A DNA stretch of 64,000 nucleotides from Streptomyces sp. NK08204 (GTDB taxonomy: Bacteria > Actinomycetota > Actinomycetes > Streptomycetales > Streptomycetaceae). The first letter of the stretch is position 1. The number at the start of each line of letters is the position of its first letter. Shown piece by piece: positions 8,998 through 18,120 of the stretch. The position numbers and the translations under genes were made by a program. The notes below the pieces were generated by a model. It searched no databases and was not told where the DNA came from. It worked only from the letters and a program-made list of their open reading frames with translations. The stretch spans positions 372,001 to 436,000 of the forward strand of contig NZ_JAINVF010000002.1 of the NCBI RefSeq assembly GCF_020400585.1, in the 5' to 3' direction.

Positions 8998-9729
8998 ATG
9001 AGTGACGACGCCACCACCACCGAGGCCGGCAGGATCCCGAACAAGGGCAAGCTGGCCAAGGACCTCAACGAGGTCATCCGCTACACCCTGTGGTCGGTCT
9101 TCAAGCTGAAGGACGTGCTGCCCGAGGACCGCACGGGGTACGCCGACGAGGTCCAGGAGCTGTTCGACCAGCTCGCCGCCAAGGACGTGACGATCCGCGG
9201 CACCTACGACGTCTCCGGCCTGCGTGCCGATGCCGATCTCATGATCTGGTGGCACGCCGAGACCAGCGACCAGCTGCAGGAGGCGTACAACCTCTTCCGC
9301 CGCACGAAGCTGGGCCGCGCCCTGGAGCCCGTGTGGTCGAACATGGCCCTGCACCGCCCCGCCGAGTTCAACCGCTCGCACATCCCGGCGTTCCTCGCCG
9401 ACGAGACACCGCGTGACTACGTGAGCGTCTACCCCTTCGTGCGCTCCTACGACTGGTACCTCCTGCCGGACGAGGACCGCCGCCGCATGCTCGCCGACCA
9501 CGGCAAGATGGCCCGCGGCTACCCGGACGTGCGCGCCAACACGGTCGCCTCGTTCTCGCTCGGCGACTACGAGTGGATCCTGGCCTTCGAGGCCGACGAG
9601 CTGTACCGCATCGTCGACCTCATGCGCCACCTGCGTGCCTCCGAGGCCCGTATGCACGTCCGCGAGGAGATCCCGTTCTTCACGGGTCGCCGCAAGAGCG
9701 TCGCGGACCTGGTGGCAGGCCTGGCCTGA
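8998..9729 (+). CDS. hemQ: Coprohaem decarboxylase HemQ/ChdC
   Basis: Peroxide-dependent enzyme that decarboxylates iron-coproporphyrin III to haem b, the last step of the actinobacterial pathway. 243 aa, chlorite-dismutase superfamily fold. The conserved [13 protein letters not shown] segment holds the catalytic Tyr, and the His in [10 protein letters not shown] fits the axial haem ligand. The ATG at 8998 lies 5 bp after the hemY stop, with the ribosome site inside the hemY end (GGGAGAATAGGG), so the two are co-translated. Confidence 0.95.
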   Translation: MSDDATTTEAGRIPNKGKLAKDLNEVIRYTLWSVFKLKDVLPEDRTGYADEVQELFDQLAAKDVTIRGTYDVSGLRADADLMIWWHAETSDQLQEAYNLFRRTKLGRALEPVWSNMALHRPAEFNRSHIPAFLADETPRDYVSVYPFVRSYDWYLLPDEDRRRMLADHGKMARGYPDVRANTVASFSLGDYEWILAFEADELYRIVDLMRHLRASEARMHVREEIPFFTGRRKSVADLVAGLA

Positions 9730-9749
9730 CGGGGACAGGCCCCAAGCGC

Positions 9750-11414
9750 CTAGTCCCGGTCGGCCTTGCCCTTCAGGGCGTCCCGGGGGGACTCCTCCCG
9801 CTGCCCCTCGACACGGTCGGCCGGGATGTCCGGCTCCGGTTCCGGGCGGCCCGCGCAGGACGCGTGCCGCCCGGGGGTCCGGCCCCTGAGCAGGTACGTC
9901 TCCAGGTGCGTGTCGACGCACTTGTTGGGGCCGCCCCCGATGCCGTGCGTCCCCGCGTCCCGCTCGGTGACCAGCACCGAGCCCGCCAACCGCCGGTTCA
10001 TCTCCAGCGCGCCCTCGTACGGCGTCGCCGCGTCCCGCTCGGCCGCCAGGATCAGCACCGGCGGCAGCTCACCCGACCCGGTCCGCACATCGAGCGGCTG
10101 CTGCCGGCGCGCCGGCCAGTAGGCGCACGGCAGGTTCATCCACGCGTTGTCCCACGTCTCGAACGGCGCTCTGCGCGCGAGGCGCGTGTTGTCGCGGTCC
10201 CACACCTTCCAGTCCGTCGGCCACGGCGCGTCGTTGCACTCGACGGCCGTGTAGACGGCGGCCCCGTTCTCCGCCCCGGCGGCCGTCCCCGGGCTCGGCG
10301 CGGCCAGCCGGACCAGCGGCTCGGCGTCGCCCTTCAGATAGGCCGACAGCGCGGCGGCCCGGCTCGGCCAGAAGTCGTCGTCGTACCCGGCGGTCAGGAA
10401 CGCGGCCTGCAGCTGGCCCGGTCCCACCTTGCCGCCCGCCGCCTTCGAGGCCAGCCGGTCCCGTGCGGTGTCGTAGCTGCGCTGCACCTTCGCGGGCGTG
10501 GAGCCGAGCCCGTAGACGTCGTCGTGCCGGGCCATCCACTCGCGGAAGTCCGCCCAGCGGTCCTCGAACGCGGCCGACTGGTCGAGATTGTCGCGGTACC
10601 AGATCTTCGTCGGGTCCGGGTTCACCGGTGAGTCCAGCACCATCCGCCGTACGTGCGAGGGGAACATGACCGCGTACAGCGCCCCGAAGTAGGTGCCGTA
10701 CGACGCCCCCATGAACGTCAGCCGGTCCTCGCCCAGGGCGGCCCGCAGGACGTCCAGGTCACGGGCGTTGTTGAGGGAGTTGTAGAACGCGAGCCCGCTG
10801 CCGGAGCGCCGGGCGCAGCCGCTCGCGTACGCCTTGGCCTGGGCGATGCGCCGCCGTTTGAACGCCTCCGAAGGGTGCTCGGGCGACTCGGTGGGCGCCT
10901 TGAGGAAGCGCTCGGGGTCCTCGCAGGACAGCGGGGCCGAACGGCCGACCCCGCGCGGGGCGTAGCCGACCAGGTCGTAGGCGGCGGCGAGTTGCTTCCA
11001 CTCCGGCGTCGCGCCGGTGAGCGGGAAATACATGCCGGAGGCGCCGGGGCCGCCCGGGTTGTAGACGAGGGCGCCCTGCCGGGGCACCTTGCGCTTGCTG
11101 TTGCGCGGGTCGCGTTGCGTGGCCCGGATCCGGCTGACGGTCAGCTTGATCTTCTTGCCGTCGGGGTGCGCGTAGTCCAGCGGGACACTCACCGCCCCGC
11201 ATGCGAGGTTGCCCGGCATGTCCAGTGCGGAGCACCTGCCGAAGTCGATGCCGGCCGCGCGGGCGCGGGCCGCGGCCACCGCGGTGCCGCGCAGCTCGGC
11301 CGCGCCCGCCGCCCCCGGAACCCCGGCAACGCCGGGCGCGCTGCCCGCGGGGGCCGCGGCCAGCGTGGTGAGCAGCAAGGACCCGGCGGCCGAGTACAGG
11401 GCGGCAGCTCTCAT
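9750..11414 (-). CDS. Secreted alpha/beta hydrolase, tripeptidyl aminopeptidase type
   Basis: 554 aa with an N-terminal signal peptide (about 1-38). The alpha/beta-hydrolase core starts near 112 with NPGGPGASG, the oxyanion region. The nucleophile is Ser238 in GASYGTYFG; the acid Asp is in LAAERDAATPYEGA and the His in DAGTHGIGG, inside the TAP-like C-terminal domain common in Streptomyces exopeptidases. Expected to clip short peptides from N-termini outside the cell. The start is ATG 11414 with GAAGGG upstream. Last gene of a four-gene minus-strand run; the 174-bp gap makes operon membership uncertain. Confidence 0.92.
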   Translation of the reverse strand: MRAAALYSAAGSLLLTTLAAAPAGSAPGVAGVPGAAGAAELRGTAVAAARARAAGIDFGRCSALDMPGNLACGAVSVPLDYAHPDGKKIKLTVSRIRATQRDPRNSKRKVPRQGALVYNPGGPGASGMYFPLTGATPEWKQLAAAYDLVGYAPRGVGRSAPLSCEDPERFLKAPTESPEHPSEAFKRRRIAQAKAYASGCARRSGSGLAFYNSLNNARDLDVLRAALGEDRLTFMGASYGTYFGALYAVMFPSHVRRMVLDSPVNPDPTKIWYRDNLDQSAAFEDRWADFREWMARHDDVYGLGSTPAKVQRSYDTARDRLASKAAGGKVGPGQLQAAFLTAGYDDDFWPSRAAALSAYLKGDAEPLVRLAAPSPGTAAGAENGAAVYTAVECNDAPWPTDWKVWDRDNTRLARRAPFETWDNAWMNLPCAYWPARRQQPLDVRTGSGELPPVLILAAERDAATPYEGALEMNRRLAGSVLVTERDAGTHGIGGGPNKCVDTHLETYLLRGRTPGRHASCAGRPEPEPDIPADRVEGQREESPRDALKGKADRD

Positions 11415-11588
11415 CGCGTATCCCTTCGGTGCGCGGCGGCGATGGCACGGCTGCCACGGCCCGGCGACGACAAGAGGGATGTTTCGTTCGGTCGGACGTG
11501 AAGGCAAGCACCGCATGCCGGTGTCGGAGGCAATGCCCCCAATGCCTGCGACGCGCCCTGTGTGCCCGGTGCGGCCCCGGTGGGCTCC

Positions 11589-12374
11589 TCACTCCTGCCG
11601 GGAACGGTCCCGGTGGGCGAAGGCCGCCCGCAGCTCCGGCTCGCCGACCGCGCGGACGCCCCGCACGGCGACACGGGTGAGGAACGAGCGGTCGTCGCCG
11701 TCGCCGGACGCCCTGCGGGGCAGGGCGTCCAGCAGCCGCTGCCCGGCCGGGGAGGCCCAGCGGGAGTAAGGGTGCGCCTCCATCCGGGCCAGGGCCAGAC
11801 AGCTCAGGGCGAGCGTGAGCGGGAGGGCGAACCACAGGGCGATCAGGAAGTGCGGCGTCCCGGTCTGGACGGGCAGCAGCAGCGCAGCGCCGCCCAGCGC
11901 GAGCACGGCCAGCGCGGCGGCGCGCACCCGGCGCACCGCGGCCGCGACAGTCGTACCGGCGCCCTCGGGCACCGCGAGCCCGGAGCGCACCAGGGCGTCG
12001 CCGAGCCGGCGTACGGCCTCGGCGCCGGCGGCGGCGCTCCGCACCGGCTCGATCCGGCACTGCCCCTCGGGCCCGATCGCACCTATGACGGACCGCTCCA
12101 TCTCGTCACGCCCCCGCGGGTCCACCACCGTGGCCCAGCCGGTGTGCGCGAGCAGCAGCCGCCGCTGCCGTGCCATGGAGACCAGGGTCAGATCGGCGAC
12201 CCGCGCGGGACCGCCGGAGAGGAACGCCGCCTCGTACAACGTCAGATCGCGCTCGCGGCCCGCCGCGGTGACGTCCGCGTCCGCGGCTGCCGAACGAACC
12301 GCGGCCAGACACAGCCGACTTGCCGCGGTACCGACGAAAGCCCAGGCCATGAGCAGGAAAAGGACCCAGAACAT
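11589..12374 (-). CDS. TIGR04222 domain membrane protein
   Basis: 261 aa. One hydrophobic helix at the extreme N-terminus (2-20), then a conserved soluble block (LTLYEAAFLSGGPARVADLT to LLLAHTGWATV) characteristic of TIGR04222, and two further membrane helices near 150-195. The C-terminal 65 residues are cytoplasmic-looking and charged. Molecular function unknown. It follows the DUF692 and DUF4142 genes in the same direction, an association I believe recurs in actinobacteria. Confidence 0.8.
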   Translation of the reverse strand: MFWVLFLLMAWAFVGTAASRLCLAAVRSAAADADVTAAGRERDLTLYEAAFLSGGPARVADLTLVSMARQRRLLLAHTGWATVVDPRGRDEMERSVIGAIGPEGQCRIEPVRSAAAGAEAVRRLGDALVRSGLAVPEGAGTTVAAAVRRVRAAALAVLALGGAALLLPVQTGTPHFLIALWFALPLTLALSCLALARMEAHPYSRWASPAGQRLLDALPRRASGDGDDRSFLTRVAVRGVRAVGEPELRAAFAHRDRSRQE

Positions 12375-12470
12375 GACGTGTTTCTATGCCAGGGCCGCGC
12401 GAAGCGCCATGCCTTGTTCACGATCCGGACAGACTGTGGCCGAGATATGACGGTGTGTTTCCCGCGCAGG

Positions 12471-13205
12471 TCAGGGCTGCGGGGAGGACACCGGGTTCGG
12501 CGTGGGCGTGACCGGGGCCGCGGCGCCCGGGGCGACCGCCGGCGGGACCGGCACCGGGGACGGCGAGGCGGCCAGGCCCCGCGCCAGCGCGCCGAAGTCG
12601 ACGTAGCCCGTCGACTCCAGGACCCTGATGTGATCCAGCACGGTCGAGACGGCGTCGTCGGCGAGGTCGCGGACCAGTGAGTTCTGGGTGCCCGCCCGGA
12701 CTTGGGCGACCAGCGGGAACACCCGGCCGTGTGCGAGCCGCAGCGTCGCCGCGAACTGCCGGTCGAAGTCCTGCCCCTGAATGGCGTTCAGGGTGGCGAG
12801 CCACTGCTTCTGCTGCGCGTCGGGCTCATCGGGCAGCGGCACGCCGAGCCGGGTGGCGGCCGTCCGGGTGTGCGCGTCGAGCGAGGTGTGCCCGTCGACC
12901 AGATGCTGCCCGGCCGTGCGCACCGCCTGCGTGGTCCCCTTCCGCTGGGCCAGCTCCCCGGCGGGCAGCTCCCACAGCCCCGCCAGCCGCACCTTGGTGA
13001 GGAAGTTCCGGTCCTGCGCGGACAAGGGGCCGTACGGCGTCGTCACCGTCTGCGCGTTCAGCGCACCGGCACCGCCTGTTGCCTGCCGCCCGCCGTACGA
13101 CCACAGCGGGTAGAGCAGTGCGGCGGCCGTCGCGGAGAGGGCCACGAGGATGAGCCCGGTGCCGCTGAACATGCCTCGGCCCTGGACAGGGGGTCGCGGT
13201 CGCAT
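12471..13205 (-). CDS. DUF4142 domain exported protein
   Basis: 244 aa. A signal/anchor helix (GLILVALSATAAALLYPLW) is followed by a ferritin-like helical DUF4142 domain from about residue 60 (LSAQDRNFLTKVRLAGLWE) to 200, then a Pro/Val/Ala-rich tail that may span or lie in the wall. DUF4142 proteins are extracytoplasmic four-helix bundles of unknown role. An internal ATG at 13172 (MFSGTG), preceded by GAGG, is a plausible alternative start. It sits between the DUF692 and TIGR04222 genes. Confidence 0.82.
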   Translation of the reverse strand: MRPRPPVQGRGMFSGTGLILVALSATAAALLYPLWSYGGRQATGGAGALNAQTVTTPYGPLSAQDRNFLTKVRLAGLWELPAGELAQRKGTTQAVRTAGQHLVDGHTSLDAHTRTAATRLGVPLPDEPDAQQKQWLATLNAIQGQDFDRQFAATLRLAHGRVFPLVAQVRAGTQNSLVRDLADDAVSTVLDHIRVLESTGYVDFGALARGLAASPSPVPVPPAVAPGAAAPVTPTPNPVSSPQP

Positions 13206-13304
13206 GGAGCGGGATATTACTGGCCGGTTCTCCAGGTCCCCAGGGCAGCTGCCCCAGTGCCGTCGGCTCCGAGCGCGCGCGCAGGTCAGTCCCCGGCCCC
13301 GGCC

Positions 13305-14693
13305 TCAGTGCGGGGTACGCGCGAACGCGCTGCGCGCCACCTGTGCCGCCCGGGTGAGCCGCGACCGTGGTGCCGGGCCTGCCCGGTCCAGCCACCACGC
13401 GCGCAGCGCCCGCCGGGCCGCCGTGTCCGCCGGCTCGCCCACCGCCAGCAGGTGCCCCGCGAAGTCCAGCGCGTCCCGGCGGTAGCCCCCCGTCATCGCC
13501 CGTTCGCGTGCGTACCCGAGGAAGGACTCGCGATACCCCTCCCCGAGGATCACCGGGAGTTCGGGGGCCACTTTGGCCACCACGTCGGCCCGTTTCACGG
13601 CCAGCGCCCTTGCCTGCACGCGCATCCGCACCCGGTCGAAGCCCTCCGGCACCGGCGCTCCCGCCACCAGCGAAGAGAGCACGGCGGCCTGGGCGACGCC
13701 GAGGCGCTGCCGGCCGGCTTCCGGCCGGGCGAGCACGGCGACGCCCCCGGCGCGGGCCGCCGCGGCCACCGGGGGAGCCGCCGTGCCCGTCGCGCCGTTT
13801 CCGGTGGTCCCGCCGTTCGCGCTGCCGGCGCGCGTCGTGCTCGTCGGCCGCCGCTCCGCACGTGCCGCACGGCCGGCCACCACCGCACCCCGAATCGCCT
13901 TCAGCTCCCTTTCCAGCTCCGCCGGTCCGGGGAAGTTCTCGTCCCGCTCCAGCAGGACGCCGGGCGGCGCCACCCGCGCGGCAAGGTCGCTCAGGATGCC
14001 GAGCACCTGCTGCGGCACGGGATGCGCGTGACTGTCGTGCCACACCCCGTCGCGTTCGAAGCCGCCCGCGACATGGACGTACGCGATCGCCTCCAGCGGC
14101 AGCGCGGCGAGCGCCTCGGCCGGATCCTCGCCCCGGTTGACGTGGTTGGTGTGCAGGTTGGCCACGTCGAGCAGGAGCCGTACCCCGGTCCGTTCGACCA
14201 GTTCGGCGAGGAACTGCCCCTCGGTCAGTTCCTCCCCGGGCCAGGAGAACAGCGCGGCGATGTTCTCCAGGGCCAGCGGCACGGGCAGCGCGTCCTGAGC
14301 GATCCGGACGTTCTCGCACAGCACGTCGAGCGCCTCCCGGGTGCGCGGCACCGGCAGCAGGTGCCCTGCTTCCAGCCGCGGGGACGCGGTGAGCGCGCCG
14401 CCCGCCCGGACGAACGCGATGTGCTCGGTGACCAGCGGCGCGTCGAGCGCCTCCGCCCGTCTCGCCAGCGCGTCCAGCCGCCCCGCGTCGGGCCGGTCGG
14501 CGCCGCCGAGCCCGAGACAGACGCCGTGCGGGACGACGCTCACGCCGCGTTCGCGCAGCCGCAGCAGCGACTCGGGGAGGTGGCCGGGGCAGATGTTCTC
14601 CGCCACGACCTCCACCCAGTCGATGCCCGGCAGGAGCTCCACGGTGTCCGCGATCTCCGGCCGCCAGCCGATCCCCGTGCCCAGTCGCCGCAT
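13305..14693 (-). CDS. DUF692 (MNIO) protein with C-terminal helical partner-like domain
   Basis: 462 aa. Residues 1-275 form the DUF692 TIM barrel of the multinuclear non-haem iron-dependent oxidases (MbnB, TglH, BufB relatives), which modify cysteines of ribosomal peptides. Metal-ligand motifs seen are [34 protein letters not shown] and DSHAHPVP. A low-complexity linker (about 278-320) joins a helical region containing [30 protein letters not shown] and [12 protein letters not shown]. This resembles in layout the DUF2063-type partner proteins (TglI, HvfC), here fused instead of separate. The start is ATG 14693 with AGGAGG. No obvious Cys-rich precursor is adjacent. Confidence 0.85.
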   Translation of the reverse strand: MRRLGTGIGWRPEIADTVELLPGIDWVEVVAENICPGHLPESLLRLRERGVSVVPHGVCLGLGGADRPDAGRLDALARRAEALDAPLVTEHIAFVRAGGALTASPRLEAGHLLPVPRTREALDVLCENVRIAQDALPVPLALENIAALFSWPGEELTEGQFLAELVERTGVRLLLDVANLHTNHVNRGEDPAEALAALPLEAIAYVHVAGGFERDGVWHDSHAHPVPQQVLGILSDLAARVAPPGVLLERDENFPGPAELERELKAIRGAVVAGRAARAERRPTSTTRAGSANGGTTGNGATGTAAPPVAAAARAGGVAVLARPEAGRQRLGVAQAAVLSSLVAGAPVPEGFDRVRMRVQARALAVKRADVVAKVAPELPVILGEGYRESFLGYARERAMTGGYRRDALDFAGHLLAVGEPADTAARRALRAWWLDRAGPAPRSRLTRAAQVARSAFARTPH

Positions 14694-14814
14694 GGCTCGT
14701 CCCCCTCCTGCGAGTGACGGGGGTATGGCCCCGCCGGGCGGCCCCCAACCACCGCCCGACCGCGTTCAGAGCAACATTTGAGGTTCACGGCCCCGCGTCC
14801 TGCGCTCGGACCTC

Positions 14815-15531
14815 CTACCGCAGCGCCGGGTGATCGGCGACGACCGTGCAGGAACCCGGAGCGATCTCCGTGAAGCCGGCGTCGCGCACCACCGGGAGCT
14901 CGCTGCCGGTCAGTTCGGCCCACACGACGGGCCCGGCGGTACGCACGGCCAGCGGGAAGCCCGCCTCCCGCCAGGCGGTGCGCTCGGCCCCGGACAGGGC
15001 CCACCAGGCCAGCTGGGCACCGTGCCCGGCCTGGGCCATCGCCTTGCCCGCCGACATCCCCAGCTCCGGGTTGAGCCACAGCACGGCCTGCGCCGGACCG
15101 GTGTCGACCGGCGGCTCCGGGTCGTCCAGCTCGGTGCCCGACACCTGTAGCTTGGCCAGTTCCTTCGGCCAGCCGTCCAGCGGCACCGGTGGGAAGACCC
15201 GCACCTCGGCGGACTTGCCGTGCACCGTGATTCCCGGCAGTGCCTCGGCCCGCCGCCACTCCGCGCCCCGGGCGCGCCGTACGACCTTCCGGATCCGGGC
15301 GTCCTCCCAGCCGCGCACGGCATCGGCCCACTCCCCGTCGCCGAGGGCACGCTCGTCGCTGAGCAGGGTGAGGACGGAACGCGCGGCGGTCTCCAGCGCG
15401 TCCGTACGGGAGGGCGGGGCACCTCGCTCGATACGGACGACGAGGGGCAGCACGAACTGGGGTGCCTCGTCGCGAGAGGTACGCCGGGCCTGGAAAGGAC
15501 TGTCATCGGGAGAACTCGACACTGCGCTCAC
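14815..15531 (-). CDS. Pth2-domain peptidyl-tRNA hydrolase-like protein
   Basis: 238 aa from a GTG start at 15531 (VSAVSSSPDD), chosen because an AGGG precedes it; another in-frame GTG is 9 nt downstream. The C-terminal 110 residues match the Pth2 fold, with GMSAGKAMAQAGHGAQLAWW containing the Lys/Ala/Gln-Gly region and GSCTVVADHPALR at the end. The N-terminal half is an actinobacterial extension with an unknown role. Pth2 releases tRNA from stalled peptidyl-tRNA; whether this version is active is untested. Divergent from the ABC ATPase gene. Confidence 0.8.
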   Translation of the reverse strand: MSAVSSSPDDSPFQARRTSRDEAPQFVLPLVVRIERGAPPSRTDALETAARSVLTLLSDERALGDGEWADAVRGWEDARIRKVVRRARGAEWRRAEALPGITVHGKSAEVRVFPPVPLDGWPKELAKLQVSGTELDDPEPPVDTGPAQAVLWLNPELGMSAGKAMAQAGHGAQLAWWALSGAERTAWREAGFPLAVRTAGPVVWAELTGSELPVVRDAGFTEIAPGSCTVVADHPALR

Positions 15532-15599
15532 ACCAGTCAACCCTAAAGGGGCCCGGAGCCGTGCCAATCAGCCGCTCCGGCCGGACGAAAGCACCCCCC

Positions 15600-16553
15600 A
15601 TGCCCTGTGATCTACGACTGGCCGGTGTCGGCCACCGCTACGGCCTGCGCGGGCCCTGGGTCCTGCGTGGCGTCGACCTGACCGTGGCGGCCGGCACCCT
15701 CACCCGTATCGAAGGAGCGAACGGCACCGGAAAGTCCACCCTCCTGCGTCTCGTCGCCCGCCTGGACGTCCCCACGGAGGGCCGTGTCTCGGGCCGTCCC
15801 CGCACCGCCTACGTCCCCGAGCGCTTCCCCGCGGCGCTGCCCTTCACCGCCCTCGGCTACCTCACCCACCTCGGCACGGTGCACGGCCTGTCCCGCCGGA
15901 ACGCGGAGCGCGCCGCCGGCGACTGGCTGGACCGCTTCGGCGCCGCCGCCCACGCCGGCACCCCCATGACCCGTCTGTCCAAGGGCAGCGCTCAGAAGGT
16001 CGCGGTTTCCCAGGCGCTGCTCGCCGGGCCGGAGCTGCTGGTGCTGGACGAGGCGTGGACCGGCCTGGACGAGGCCGCGCGGGCCGAGCTGGAGCGGGCG
16101 GTGGCCGAACGGATCGCCGACGGGGGCGCCGTGGTGTTCGTGGACCACGACCCGCGCCGCCTGGCCGGGGCGCCCGGCGCGACGTACACCGTCGCCGACG
16201 GCAGCCTCGATCTTCCTGCCGGAAAAGAGAGTTCAGCCGCCGTCGGTCCGCACGTCCGGATCGTCGCACAGGGGCCGGCGGGCGGACGGCTGCCCGCCGA
16301 CGCCGCGCGGGTGGTCACCTCGGCCGAGGAGACCACCCCCGGCACCTACCGCCTCGCCGTCCCCGCCACCCACTCGGACGTCCTGCTGCGCACCCTGCTG
16401 ACGGCCCGCCCGCCCTGGCACGTGGTGAGCGTCGGACCGGCCGCCCCCGCCCCGTTCCCGAGCCCCGTCGATCCCGGAAGCCGCCCACGACCGCACTCCT
16501 GCGCTACGAGGCCGATCTGCTGCTGCGCTCCCAGCGCTGGCTGCCTCCGGTGA
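15600..16553 (+). CDS. ABC transporter ATPase, stop codon apparently lost
   Basis: ATP-binding subunit of an exporter. Walker A GANGTGKST is near residue 38, the signature-like LSKGSAQKVAVSQAL near 128, Walker B LLVLDEAW near 150, and the H-loop VFVDHDPRR near 180. In this sequence the frame continues to 16553 (317 aa). The last 21 residues (RPHSCATRPICCCAPSAGCLR) are out-of-frame-like and overlap the permease by 67 bp. If base 16488 were T instead of C, the ATPase would end in TGA at 16488-16490 after 296 aa. The start is taken as ATG 15600; a GTG at 15561 is an alternative. Confidence 0.85.
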   Translation: MPCDLRLAGVGHRYGLRGPWVLRGVDLTVAAGTLTRIEGANGTGKSTLLRLVARLDVPTEGRVSGRPRTAYVPERFPAALPFTALGYLTHLGTVHGLSRRNAERAAGDWLDRFGAAAHAGTPMTRLSKGSAQKVAVSQALLAGPELLVLDEAWTGLDEAARAELERAVAERIADGGAVVFVDHDPRRLAGAPGATYTVADGSLDLPAGKESSAAVGPHVRIVAQGPAGGRLPADAARVVTSAEETTPGTYRLAVPATHSDVLLRTLLTARPPWHVVSVGPAAPAPFPSPVDPGSRPRPHSCATRPICCCAPSAGCLR

Positions 16554-17158
16554 TCCTTTACGTCGTCTTCCTGGCGATCGGTGTGCAGAGCGGCCAGCCC
16601 GTCCTCGACTCGCTCGGCTACACCGCCGCCGGGCTGCTGCCGGTGGCCGCCTGGCTGGTGCGGATCTGTGTCACGGGCGAACCGCCCGCCGCCCGCGCCT
16701 GCGTCGCCGCCGCGCGCGGCCCCGCCCGTGCCCACCTGGCCTGCCTGCTGACCGCGCTGACCGCCGCAGTCCTGCTCGGCGTGGCGGCGACGCTCGTCGT
16801 GACACTGATCAGCGATCCGGCGAGCAACGGCCACCGTACGCACATCCCGCCGCTGCGCGCCGGCGTGGCCGGGCTGCTCGCCACTGTGACCTGCGCGCTG
16901 CTCGGCTCGGCCGTCGGTGCGCTCACCAACCGGCCGCTGCTGCGCTCCACCGGCCGCTCGGTGCCCGCGATGCTGCTGGCCGCACTGCTGTCGGTGGTGG
17001 TCGCGGGCTCTCCGGCGCAGGCCGCGGTCAGCGACCTGGTCACCGGCTCGCAGTCCGGCCGGGTGCCGGTTGGGCTGTTGCCGCCGGCCGGGGCGGCGCT
17101 GTTCACCGCGGCGGCCTTCGCGGTGTCCGGCGCGCTCACCGCCCGCCGCTCGCCCTGA
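16487..17158 (+). CDS. ABC transporter membrane protein, start codon apparently ACG
   Basis: About 223 aa with six or so hydrophobic helices (VILYVVFLAIGV, LGYTAAGLLPVAAWLV, LACLLTALTAAVLLGVAATL, AGLLATVTCALLGSAVGAL, VPAMLLAALLSVVV, PAGAALFTAAAFAVSGAL). No ATG, GTG or TTG exists in this frame for more than 200 bp before the conserved start region TALLRYEADLLLRSQRW. At the expected position there is ACG (16487), 6 nt after CGGAAG. A T at 16488 would restore an ATGA overlap with the ATPase. As written the gene may be translated poorly from ACG or not at all. Confidence 0.75.
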   Translation, partial: TTALLRYEADLLLRSQRWLPPVILYVVFLAIGVQSGQPVLDSLGYTAAGLLPVAAWLVRICVTGEPPAARACVAAARGPARAHLACLLTALTAAVLLGVAATLVVTLISDPASNGHRTHIPPLRAGVAGLLATVTCALLGSAVGALTNRPLLRSTGRSVPAMLLAALLSVVVAGSPAQAAVSDLVTGSQSGRVPVGLLPPAGAALFTAAAFAVSGALTARRSP

Positions 17159-17175
17159 CCCGCGGTGGGGCACGG

Positions 17176-18030
17176 TCACCGGTGGCGGCCGGTCTCGCCG
17201 ATCAGCTCGGACACCTTCACGAACCGGTAGCCCCGCTTGCGCAGCTCCGGCACGACCGTGCGGACGACCTCCGGGGTGGTCGGGGCGGCGCTGTGGGTGC
17301 AGTGCATGACGACGACCGACCCCGGCTTCACCCCCTCCAGCACCTGCCGGGCCACGGCGTCGGCGTCGGTGGCGAACGCGTCGCCGCTCACCACGTCCCA
17401 CTGCACCGCGGTGACGCCGAGCCCGCTGAGCGCGCGCAGCGCCTGCCGGTCGTAACAGCCCCCGGGGAAGCGGAAGTACGGCAGCGGGTTCGGCACGCCC
17501 GCCCTACGCAGGGAGGTGTACGCCCGCTCGACGTCCGCCCGCATCCGGTCCGCGGAGACCGTCGGCAGGCCGTAGCAGTTCTCGGTGAACGCGTAGTGGC
17601 TGTAGGAGTGATTGGCGATCTCGAACTGCGGATCGTGGCCGAGGCTGCGCGCCTCGACCGGGTACTGCTCGGCCCAGCGGCCGGTCATGAACACCGTCGC
17701 CGGGACCTTCAGCGCGTGCAGGGCGCCGATGAGGTCCGGGTTGTCGAAATGCTCGCCGGCCGCGGCGCGCGGACCCTGGTCGGCTGTCATGTCGGCGTCG
17801 AAGGTCAGTGCGACGGTCTTGCCCAGGGTGCGCGGGCCGTGCTCGAACACCGGGGTCAGACCGCCCGGACCCGGCGCGAGGACGGGGGGCCGCGCGGCGG
17901 AGGGAGAGGCGGAGACAGGGGGCCTGGCCGGTGCGGGCCGGGCGCCGCCGGGCGTGCCCGCGGTGCCGCAGGCGGCGAGAGTGGCGCCCAGGGCGCAGAC
18001 GGCGGTGATACGGCGTACTCGTGGGATCAC
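17176..18030 (-). CDS. Polysaccharide deacetylase (NodB) lipoprotein
   Basis: 284 aa. The signal peptide ends in a lipobox (ATLAACG) followed by a Pro/Ala-rich linker. The NodB domain starts at VALTFDADMT (motif 1, catalytic base Asp and metal Asp), with NHSYSH (motif 2, metal His pair), YFRFPGGCYD (motif 3), WDVVSGD (motif 4) and VVMHCTH (motif 5). It probably removes N-acetyl groups from peptidoglycan or another wall glycan. The start is GTG 18030 (VIPRVRR), preceded by an AT-rich promoter-like stretch with TATAAG. Confidence 0.92.
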   Translation of the reverse strand: MIPRVRRITAVCALGATLAACGTAGTPGGARPAPARPPVSASPSAARPPVLAPGPGGLTPVFEHGPRTLGKTVALTFDADMTADQGPRAAAGEHFDNPDLIGALHALKVPATVFMTGRWAEQYPVEARSLGHDPQFEIANHSYSHYAFTENCYGLPTVSADRMRADVERAYTSLRRAGVPNPLPYFRFPGGCYDRQALRALSGLGVTAVQWDVVSGDAFATDADAVARQVLEGVKPGSVVVMHCTHSAAPTTPEVVRTVVPELRKRGYRFVKVSELIGETGRHR

Positions 18031-18056
18031 CGTACGAACGTAGAGCGGAAGATGAA

Positions 18057-18062
18057 CTTATA
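18057..18062 (-). promoter_or_regulatory. Candidate -10 box of the deacetylase gene
   Basis: Minus-strand TATAAG lies in an unusually AT-rich stretch (18054-18076) 27 bp before the start codon. No convincing -35 was picked out. Confidence 0.3.
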
Positions 18063-18120
18063 TGGAGATATGGCCCGTGGCGCGGCGATGTCGTCACCCG
18101 CGCGGCGGGTGGTCCGGACC

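Noticed and set aside
14694..14814. Short Cys-containing frame ([12 protein letters not shown]) just before the MNIO gene, as a possible precursor peptide
   Set aside because: It has no good ribosome site, runs into the MNIO gene in another frame, and the same stretch contains an early stop in the ATG frame.
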